Part shown: positions 47,955 through 53,590 of the stretch, in pieces
Layout of the letters: every line of letters begins with the position of its first letter
Numbering within the stretch: the stretch's first letter is position 1
From: Salinivirgaceae bacterium
GTDB lineage: Bacteria; Bacteroidota; Bacteroidia; Bacteroidales; SZUA-534
Direction of reading: 5' to 3'
Length of the DNA: 53,590 nucleotides
NCBI GenBank assembly: GCA_027858735.1
Contig: JAQICC010000052.1
Location: 1 to 53,590, forward strand
Program-made: the position numbers and the translations under genes
The notes under the pieces: generated by a model
Databases searched by the model: none
The model's input: the letters and a program-made list of their open reading frames with translations, nothing else
Told to the model about the DNA's origin: nothing

Positions 47955-48817
47955 TTTTTATACTTTTTACCGCTACCACAAGGGCAAGGATCGTTTCTAT
48001 TAATCTCAATTGAACTTTTGTTTTTATGGCTTTCTGCCAAATTCTGTTTAAAAATCAGTTCCAAATTCTTATATAATTCAGGGTGCTTATGTTTTAACTG
48101 TTTGGGCCGTTCAAAAAAGTACTCACTAACTACCGCAAAAAACTCAACCTTATTGGTTGCACCATAAGGGTTTATATCTGATTTATTCTGATAAATATCG
48201 CTTATCTTTTTATGCACTAAATCAAGCCAAGGTAAAGTGTAGGGTTGTTCTAAAAGCAACGATGGTATTCCATCAATTGTGCCGTCGGTTTTATCAATTA
48301 AATGAATAAACTCATGAATGGCTGTATTCTTTTTATCGCTTTCATTATCAAAACCATTATGCAAGGCCTGTTTTGAAAGTATCATTTTACCTTCCATGGG
48401 TCCATTACCAACCATGCCAAGAATATTATTCCACTCTCCTGCTGTTTCGTAGCGTTCGTTAAATGATGTTGGGTAAACCAGCACTTCATCAATATTGGTA
48501 TATTGCCAATCAGGAAAATTAAAAATAGGAATAATAGCACTGCTGGCAACCAGAATTCTCTCCAAATCAAAAACATCAGTATCAACACCAGTCACTCGGC
48601 AATTTTCTAAAAACTCCTGAATTTTAAATTCAAAGCGCTTTTTCTTTTCTGAGTTTAAATTAGTGTAATAAAGTACATGCTTTAAAAGAATTGCTTTATG
48701 TTCTTGGGGAAAAGGAATTACAGGAGCATTCCATTGGAGGTTTGATTTTTTACGTCGAAATACTAAATATACCAGAAGTATTAAAGATGTAATTAAAACA
48801 AAAACTGTTGCATCCAT
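47927..48817 (-). CDS. MtfA-type (M90) zinc peptidase with SEC-C tail
   Basis: 296 residues. N-terminal hydrophobic anchor (~5-20), then an MtfA/DUF980-type domain with HEFIH at 168-172 (AIHEFIHLIDKTDGTIDGIP) and the downstream conserved KVEFFAVVSEYFFERP, matching M90 metallopeptidases. The C-terminus (~275-291, NDPCPCGSGKKYKKCC) is a complete SEC-C zinc-binding motif like that of SecA. E. coli MtfA, a cytosolic aminopeptidase that titrates the Mlc repressor, has neither an anchor nor SEC-C. The SEC-C tail suggests recruitment to ribosomes, SecB or similar partners; that is inference. First gene of a pair with DUF3810. Confidence 0.88.
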   Translation of the reverse strand: MDATVFVLITSLILLVYLVFRRKKSNLQWNAPVIPFPQEHKAILLKHVLYYTNLNSEKKKRFEFKIQEFLENCRVTGVDTDVFDLERILVASSAIIPIFNFPDWQYTNIDEVLVYPTSFNERYETAGEWNNILGMVGNGPMEGKMILSKQALHNGFDNESDKKNTAIHEFIHLIDKTDGTIDGIPSLLLEQPYTLPWLDLVHKKISDIYQNKSDINPYGATNKVEFFAVVSEYFFERPKQLKHKHPELYKNLELIFKQNLAESHKNKSSIEINRNDPCPCGSGKKYKKCCGKVLNI

Positions 48818-48876
48818 AAATTAAATGTTTTACAGATGCTAAAATAAGAATGATTATGAATAGTCTGCAATTTTAC

Positions 48877-49275
48877 TTATAATTCTTCAATTAACCAATC
48901 GGGTTTATACTGATCCTTATCATCACCAAACGATTGTGTAACCTGCTTACCTTCAATTTTAAAGGTGCATTTTTCACCATAAATTTGCGAAAAGAATATG
49001 GTAGCCTCATTATCCTCTTGATCTATCATTTTTAAATGAGCAATATTTTTCTGCTTACGCGTAGATAAGCTGGCACGACACAAAGGACATGAAAGACTAA
49101 GCTTGTTCCCTTCGAAAATTGGAAAGTCATCGCTAAATAATGTTGTATAATTACCTAACTCACTTTTTAACACCACAACCCCTTTTAAACCATTCTTGGT
49201 TTTTCCAATAAGTACAATTTGGTCGCCTACATTAACACTTATTCTGCATTTCGGACATAAATATTTAGCGCTCAT
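48877..49275 (-). CDS. Zinc-ribbon protein, paralogue A
   Basis: 132-residue cytoplasmic protein with two Cys pairs that would make one zinc ribbon: CPKC near residues 7-10 and CPLC near 64-67, separated by a strand-rich segment (GNYTTLFSDDFPIFEGNKLSLS). The C-terminal half is about 65 residues containing IYGEKCTFKIEG. It is ~45% identical by eye to the neighbouring gene at 49380-49778; both end in a PDW motif (KPDWLIEEL / NPDWFLLF). I do not recognise a named family. Upstream of the M90/DUF3810 pair on the same strand. Confidence 0.75.
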   Translation of the reverse strand: MSAKYLCPKCRISVNVGDQIVLIGKTKNGLKGVVVLKSELGNYTTLFSDDFPIFEGNKLSLSCPLCRASLSTRKQKNIAHLKMIDQEDNEATIFFSQIYGEKCTFKIEGKQVTQSFGDDKDQYKPDWLIEEL

Positions 49276-49379
49276 TTCACAACAGATTTTAGTTTAAAAA
49301 TCAGAACCCAAAATTTACAAAATCTTCAAATACGTGTCAATAGGTTAAATTTAAATAATAAAACCAAGCCATTACACTA

Positions 49380-49778
49380 TCAAAACAGCAAAAACCAATC
49401 GGGGTTCTGATACCGTGCCCAGTGGTCTCCGAATGTTTCAATTACTTCGTGTTCTTCAATTTTATAGGTGCATTTTTCACCATAAATTGCCGAAATAACA
49501 ATATCAAACTTCTTTTCATTTTCGTCAATATGGATAAAATTCGCTAATTTTTCATTCTTTCTATTTGTTAATTTGTGTTTACAAATAGGACACGAAAAGT
49601 TTATTAAATCTCCTTCAATAAGAGAAAAACCAGGACTAAATTTACTTGTGTAATTTCCTAACTCGGCATGAAGCATAATCAGCCCTTTTTCCCCCACATC
49701 ATTTTTTGCAACCAAAACAATATCTTTACCTACATTAAGGGTTTGGTCGCAATACGAACATACATATTTTGCTTCCAT
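49380..49778 (-). CDS. Zinc-ribbon protein, paralogue B
   Basis: 132 residues, a tandem duplicate of the 48877-49275 product with the same length and layout: CSYC and CPIC pairs, GNYTSKFSPGFSLIEGD, then AIYGEKCTYKIEEHEV and FGDH...PDW. The shared block IYGEKCT(F/Y)KIE carries an extra conserved cysteine. Such an arrangement suggests a small metal-binding or RNA/protein-binding regulator, but no function can be stated. 104 bp separate the two genes. Confidence 0.75.
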   Translation of the reverse strand: MEAKYVCSYCDQTLNVGKDIVLVAKNDVGEKGLIMLHAELGNYTSKFSPGFSLIEGDLINFSCPICKHKLTNRKNEKLANFIHIDENEKKFDIVISAIYGEKCTYKIEEHEVIETFGDHWARYQNPDWFLLF

Positions 49779-49881
49779 GATTATATGTTTTAAACGTTAC
49801 TGAATCACCACTGGTATAAGTTACGAAATTTCACAGCAAAAGTCAAGAACACAAAAGTGATATATATAAATATTTAAGTAG

Positions 49882-50256
49882 TTACCGAAATATAATATCC
49901 CTACCAAAAGGAGTTAAAGCCAAACTCGCTAATTTAAAATGCTGTTTGGCAAAAGGAATTCCAACAATGGTTATTCCGAATAAAATTCCAAACAATATAT
50001 GGGTTAAACAAATCCAAATGCCCCCTATTAAAAACCAGAAAATATTCATTATGGTTGATATGCAACCCGGATTTCCCTTTTTTATTTTTATTTCGGTTCC
50101 AAATGGCCATAAAGATAACATGCCAAGTTTTAAAGCCTGTACCCCAAATGGTATACCAATAATGGTAATAAAAAGTGGTATACTAGCAACAAAGTACTCA
50201 ATAGCAACAAACAAGCCTCCAAACAATAGCCAAATTATATTCCCAATGGTTTTCAT
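49882..50256 (-). CDS. YccF-domain inner membrane protein
   Basis: 124 residues built from two YccF repeats, each with hydrophobic segments and the hallmark 'GIPF...K.....PFG': NIIWLLFGGLFVAIEY...ITIIGIPFGVQALKLGMLSLWPFG and MNIFWFLIGGIWICL...GITIVGIPFAKQHFKLASLALTPFG. The length fits the family. Function in bacteria is unknown. The opposite-strand open frame over the same bases is a shadow. Confidence 0.92.
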   Translation of the reverse strand: MKTIGNIIWLLFGGLFVAIEYFVASIPLFITIIGIPFGVQALKLGMLSLWPFGTEIKIKKGNPGCISTIMNIFWFLIGGIWICLTHILFGILFGITIVGIPFAKQHFKLASLALTPFGRDIIFR

Positions 50257-50414
50257 ATAGTAAATATTTAGTTATAATAGTTTTTTTCAATTCGTTAAAT
50301 AAGTCTCTAAAGTTATGAATAATTAGATTTCCAATTTTATTAAAAATGTGAATCAAGAATTTAATTTTGACTAAATAGACATGATTTTGAGTATGGTATT
50401 CACTCCTAAAGTCC

Positions 50415-50433
50415 TTCCGAAGCTTGTTCGGAA
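50415..50433. repeat. Dispersed hairpin repeat, copy 2
   Basis: TTCCGAA-GCTTG-TTCGGAA, a 7-bp-arm inverted repeat, the counterpart of 122-140, followed by CGACCTGTTCCGAATTC. This is the start of a ~130-bp structured non-coding stretch. Confidence 0.5.
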
Positions 50434-50479
50434 CGACCTGTTCCGAATTCATTTTCAGAAGGCTCACAAGGGGACACCT

Positions 50480-50530
50480 CCTCCGATTTATCAGCAGAAT
50501 AATCGGAGAAAATCCACCCTTCCAGGGTGG
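50480..50530. repeat. Two further hairpins in the YccF-adenylate kinase gap
   Basis: CTCCGATT...AATCGGAG (about 50481-50508) and CCACCCT-TCC-AGGGTGG (50514-50530), one after the other. Together with the copy-2 hairpin they fill a 576-bp gap (50257-50832) that holds no supported gene; the short open frame at 50612-50836 runs through another inverted repeat and is not credible. Confidence 0.5.
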
Positions 50531-50716
50531 TGGCCGAAGGGTTAATTATCACAAAAAACTATTTCAACCCTTTATTCACATAAATAAACAGTAAGTATTC
50601 AAAAAATAATTATGTTTATTGGAAAATATTTCAGACCTTTTTATTTGAAAAATGAACTGTTATTCTCTGATTTCATTAGGCAATTTATTTTTCAGTTTCT
50701 TAACATATTGCTGAAA

Positions 50717-50758
50717 AGTCTTCAGTCAACATTAGCTATATACTGCGAACTGAGGACT
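50717..50758. repeat. AGTCTTCAGT-type inverted repeat, copy 1
   Basis: AGTCTTCAGT (50717-50726) and ACTGAGGACT (50749-50758), near-complementary arms (9 of 10). A related element with arms GTCTTCAGTC and GAACTGAAGAC lies at 52114-52151, on the other side of the adenylate kinase gene. Confidence 0.45.
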
Positions 50759-50832
50759 AAGGAATATTATTTATTAAGATTACACATGACATTGTATAAG
50801 AATTTAAATATTAAACATAAACCATTTGTCCT

Positions 50833-51999
50833 ATGATGAATATTGCACTTTTTGGACCTCCCGGAGCCGGTAAAGGAACTCAATCGGAAAGAATTATTAA
50901 TAAGTATAAACTTTTTTACATATCAACAGGTGACATATTAAGAAAAGAAATTGCTGATGAATCAAAATTGGGGCTTGAGGCCAAAAACATTATAGCATCA
51001 GGGGGACTGGTGTCGGATGAAATTATAGTTCAAATTATTGAAAAAACAATTAAAGAAAATCAAGAATCAAAAGGATTTCTTTTTGATGGTTTTCCCAGAA
51101 CCTATATACAGGCATATATTCTAGAAGGTTTAATGATAAAGCTGAATACATCGCTAAATTGTTTAATTAGCCTTGAAGTGGAAGAAGAAGAATCGGTGAC
51201 TCGACTGTTAGAACGTGGTAAAACATCGGGAAGAAGCGATGATAATGAAGAAGTAATTAGAAACAGATTAAAAGAATATTACGACAAAACCTTACCCGTA
51301 TTGCAATTTTATAAAGATCGGGGAATATACCAAGCTATAAATGGTTCAAATAGCATAGCTGAGGTAAATAGTGATATCTCGGTAATCTTGCAAGAAGAAC
51401 TAAACAAGAGTTTATTGAATTTTGTGATGTTTGGTTATCCAGGTTCAGGAAGAGGCTCGCAAGGTTTAGCACTTGCTAAAAAATATGGACTGGAATACGT
51501 TGCAACCGGAAAAATGCTTGACGAAGAAATTAAAAACAATACAGAGATCGGTATGCAAATTCAGGAGCTTTACAATAATGGACAATTGGTACCTGATGAA
51601 ATTGTAGTTAGACTCATTGAACAAAAGCTCGAAAACTCTAAAGGCGTAAAAGGATTTATTTTTAAAGGATTTCCTCGAACATTAGTGCAGTCATATATTC
51701 TCGATGGTTTGCTTAAGAAACATGGCTCATCAATTGCCGAAATTATTGAAATTGAGGTTCCAACTTTAGAGCTTATAAAACGACTTGATGCTCGTAGTAA
51801 AACTGATCGCTGCATGCCGTACGATAATAGCACGACTAAAATTGTTCAAAGATTACATGAACATGAAATCAAAACAGCTCCGGTAATTGAAAAATACAAT
51901 CAATTGCATGGTGTAAAAAAGATAGACGGAATGGGTACTTTTGAAGAGGTTTTTGAACGACTTTCAAATGAAGTTGAAATTGGATTCAAAAAGATTTAA
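50833..51999 (+). CDS. Tandem adenylate kinase, second copy degenerate
   Basis: 388 residues made of two adenylate kinase domains in one chain. Domain 1 (1-190) has an intact P-loop GPPGAGKGTQ (K14), FDGFPRT and the arginine-bearing LID region ERGKTSGRSDD...RNRLKEYY. Domain 2 (~198-385) keeps the fold (LLNFVMFGYPGSGRGSQ, FKGFPRT) but has R207 in place of the P-loop lysine, K for D before GFPRT, and an altered LID (ARSKTDRCMPYDNS, HEHEIKTAPVIEKY), so it is probably catalytically inactive and may be regulatory or structural. Domain 1 should convert ATP + AMP to 2 ADP. This could be the cell's main adenylate kinase or an extra copy; the window cannot tell. ATG 50833 or the adjacent 50836. Confidence 0.9.
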   Translation: MMNIALFGPPGAGKGTQSERIINKYKLFYISTGDILRKEIADESKLGLEAKNIIASGGLVSDEIIVQIIEKTIKENQESKGFLFDGFPRTYIQAYILEGLMIKLNTSLNCLISLEVEEEESVTRLLERGKTSGRSDDNEEVIRNRLKEYYDKTLPVLQFYKDRGIYQAINGSNSIAEVNSDISVILQEELNKSLLNFVMFGYPGSGRGSQGLALAKKYGLEYVATGKMLDEEIKNNTEIGMQIQELYNNGQLVPDEIVVRLIEQKLENSKGVKGFIFKGFPRTLVQSYILDGLLKKHGSSIAEIIEIEVPTLELIKRLDARSKTDRCMPYDNSTTKIVQRLHEHEIKTAPVIEKYNQLHGVKKIDGMGTFEEVFERLSNEVEIGFKKI

Positions 52000-52003
52000 A
52001 GAG

Positions 52004-52046
52004 CTACTAAATTTTTGACCCTAACACCAATTTAGTAGTTGTTTTT
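52004..52046 (+). terminator. Terminator of the adenylate kinase gene
   Basis: CTACTAAATT (52004-52013) pairs perfectly with AATTTAGTAG (52029-52038), followed by TTGTTTTT. Begins 5 bp after the stop codon. Confidence 0.85.
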
Positions 52047-52080
52047 ATAAAATGTACATATTTATATTTTCAGGTCAACA

Positions 52081-52157
52081 GCCCGCCTGAACGATTAGTC
52101 GGGCAGGTTCTCCGTCTTCAGTCCTTGGTCAATTTACCGAGAACTGAAGACTGTCGA
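52081..52157. repeat. Structured repeat remnants after adenylate kinase
   Basis: GCCCGCCTGA...TCGGGCAGG (52081-52107) forms a hairpin, followed by GTCTTCAGTC (52114-52123) with partly complementary GAACTGAAGAC (52141-52151). The second part is related to the element at 50717-50758. No gene is seen here. Confidence 0.45.
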
Positions 52158-52234
52158 CTATACGCATTGATAAACATGCACTATTTATAAGTTTTTTCAC
52201 TAAATTCGTAGCAATACTAAATTTTTTGTAATAG

Positions 52235-52261
52235 AAAAGCCCTGTCATCTTATGGGCTTTT
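52235..52261. terminator. Terminator of the transporter gene, probably bidirectional
   Basis: AAAAGCCC (52235-52242) pairs with GGGCTTTT (52254-52261), overlapping the stop codon of the leftward transporter; the A/T tails on both sides let it act in both directions. Confidence 0.7.
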
Positions 52262-53138
52262 ATTTTTTAACAAATTTCTTGACCAAATAGCCAAATAACA
52301 ATGCGCTAAAAAAAGTAAACATTCCATAAACCGTAGCAGGTACTGAAATTAATGGATTATTTAAAAATGAAGCACCAATTGCTAGTGTAATTGCTAGTGT
52401 ACTATTCTGAATTCCTACTTCAATAGGAAGGGTTATTAAAGTAGCCTTACTAAACATGAAGAATTTACCGACAAATAATCCAATAAGCATACCTACCAAA
52501 TTAAGCAACAAAGCAAGAGGTAGTATTTCGGCATAGTATTCTAAAAGACTCCTTTCTCCATTTTTATTTAATAAAATGGCCAAAGTAAATACTAAAGCCA
52601 ACAATCCGATTGAAACGTATTTTAATATTTTCTCGATTGCAACAGCCGTTTTTTTACGGTAGTCTTTTATTAGCATTCCAATTAATACAGGTAAAATAAT
52701 CATTAAGAATACTTTTCCAACGGTGTTTAAAAAAGGTAGCGTAATTAGATCTCCGTCATTAGCAAATGCATGTACACCTAAATACAAAAAAAAAGGAATC
52801 GTTATTAAAATTAGTATACTGTTTACCGAGGTTAAAGAAACAGATAAGGCTACATTTCCCTTAAGCAAATACGTAATTAGGTTTGATGTAGCACCTCCAG
52901 GACAAATCGCAATTAAAAGTAAGCCAATTTTAAATTCAGGAGAAATATTCGATAATCCAGCCAAGGCAAATGCAATAAGTGGGAGTAAAATCATTTGGCA
53001 GAATAAACCTACCAGCAAGGCTTTAGGTTCATTAAAAACATTCTTAAAATTCTTAAATGATAATGATAAGCCTAAATTAAACATGATTAAAGCTAATACT
53101 ATGGGTAGTATATAGGTTGATATTATTATTCCGTCCAC
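52260..53138 (-). CDS. Bile acid:sodium symporter (BASS) family transporter
   Basis: 292 residues, nearly all hydrophobic with about nine to ten transmembrane helices, as in the BASS/ASBT family. Recognisable features are the crossover region LIAICPGGATSNLITYLLKGN (helix 4 region, sodium site) and the second inverted-repeat crossover LPIEVGIQNSTLAITLAIG (helix 9 region). Family members import bile acids, pantoate, pyruvate or other organic anions with sodium; the substrate here is unknown and no neighbouring gene hints at it. Alone on its strand between the adenylate kinase region and the end of the window. Confidence 0.93.
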   Translation of the reverse strand: MDGIIISTYILPIVLALIMFNLGLSLSFKNFKNVFNEPKALLVGLFCQMILLPLIAFALAGLSNISPEFKIGLLLIAICPGGATSNLITYLLKGNVALSVSLTSVNSILILITIPFFLYLGVHAFANDGDLITLPFLNTVGKVFLMIILPVLIGMLIKDYRKKTAVAIEKILKYVSIGLLALVFTLAILLNKNGERSLLEYYAEILPLALLLNLVGMLIGLFVGKFFMFSKATLITLPIEVGIQNSTLAITLAIGASFLNNPLISVPATVYGMFTFFSALLFGYLVKKFVKK

Positions 53139-53419
53139 AAATAAATTTTTAATATGAGCATCGTATCATTATCCTATAAAATGTTGAGTGTGAAAATGAA
53201 AAAATCATTGCGTTACTTTAGGGTAAAAATCAAAGACTCATTATTTTTAAATAAACCCAAAAGTAATTATCCCTTTCAATAACGTAAAATGAATTGGAAA
53301 AATTAATAAAACTTTCATTTATCTAATAATTATTTTATAACTAAAACACAGATAAACAGACTATTGTAAAAAAGTAAAATTTCATTTAAATTATTTTTTG
53401 TAAAAAAGTGATATTGGGG

Positions 53420-53450
53420 TTTGGAGGTATCGAAATTTAAACTATTTTTG
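53420..53450 (+). promoter_or_regulatory. Strong consensus promoter near the window end
   Basis: TTTG (53420-53423), exactly 19 bp, then TATTTTTG (53443-53450), a full match to the Bacteroidota TTTG-N19-TAnnTTTG promoter. A/T-rich DNA upstream with the direct repeat TTGTAAAAAAGT (53364-53375 and 53398-53409) could serve as an UP-like element. The region 53139-53419 holds no gene I can support. Confidence 0.65.
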
Positions 53451-53456
53451 CAACGC

Positions 53457-53590
53457 AATTTTGAAAAACAAAGGTCTTAAAGCCTTTATCGTTCTTATTT
53501 TGTTGATAATTTTTTGAGAAGCAAAACTTAATTGGAGTTTTATTTCAGTTTGTATAGAATATAGGCCTGTCAAGCCGATTGTCGCTCTTT
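53457..53590 (+). other. Probable rRNA-operon leader, cut by the window end
   Basis: The transcript from the strong promoter has no open reading frame in its first ~135 nt. It contains a small hairpin (AAAGG/CCTTT, 53480-53498 region) and ends in GTCGCTCTTT, which resembles the boxA antitermination motif (TGCTCTTTrACA) that precedes bacterial 16S rRNA genes. No rRNA sequence lies inside the window, so the identity is inferred. Confidence 0.45.

Noticed and set aside
49946-50260. 104-residue open frame opposite the YccF gene
   Set aside because: It is the antisense shadow of a well-recognised YccF coding region.
50612-50836. 74-residue open frame upstream of the adenylate kinase gene
   Set aside because: It runs through the AGTCTTCAGT inverted repeat, resembles no protein, overlaps the adk start, and its composition is that of random AT-rich DNA.
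1-53590. tRNA genes, complete rRNA genes, insertion sequences, transposases, integrases
   Set aside because: No cloverleaf-like sequence, rRNA core or mobile-element protein was recognised on either strand.

Overview
The window comes from an AT-rich (roughly one-third GC by eye) member of the Bacteroidota, probably a free-living Bacteroidales/Marinilabiliales-type organism. Four things point this way: many giant exported proteins end in a type IX secretion (T9SS) C-terminal sorting domain; phylum-typical families are present (DUF3822 next to rsmD, DUF3810, a one-protein propeller/Y_Y_Y/LuxR regulator); several upstream regions carry the TTTG / TAnnTTTG promoter; and most start codons lack a strong Shine-Dalgarno sequence.

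Layout. 1-3.7 kb: a small exported protein, then leftward genes: a hemerythrin-domain protein with a LuxR-type regulator, and a MarR / C_GCAxxG_C_C / GNAT operon whose acetyltransferase is broken. 3.8-12.9 kb: one gene for a ~3,036-residue secreted subtilisin-like protease with a very long non-catalytic tail. 13.0-16.7 kb: housekeeping genes (RecD-like helicase, pseudopilin-like membrane protein, DUF3822, rsmD).

16.7-46.7 kb is the centrepiece. Nine rightward genes form a beta-1,3-glucan (laminarin, curdlan or fungal-wall type) degradation locus: a GH5 lipoprotein, a CotH-family secreted protein, a membrane-spanning propeller/LuxR regulator, a small T9SS-domain-like orphan, two GH81 endo-beta-1,3-glucanases, a 2,900-residue protein with no catalytic domain built from ten discoidin (F5/8 type C, CBM32-like) modules and about eighteen Ig-like modules, a GH16 laminarinase and a GH128 glucanase. 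Most carry discoidin, Ig-like or CBM6 modules and a T9SS domain. No SusC/SusD pair is present. The natural reading is a cell-surface or secreted glucan-breaking set in which the giant protein acts as a multivalent binder or scaffold, with the GH5 lipoprotein finishing oligosaccharides and the propeller regulator sensing products. That integrated picture is inference.

46.8-53.1 kb: leftward genes for DUF3810, an M90/MtfA-type peptidase with a SEC-C tail, two paralogous zinc-ribbon proteins and YccF; an intergenic stretch full of hairpin repeats; a tandem adenylate kinase whose second half has lost the P-loop lysine; and a leftward bile acid:sodium symporter-family transporter. The last ~170 bases look like a strong promoter plus the leader of an rRNA operon, ending in a boxA-like motif, but no rRNA itself is inside the window.
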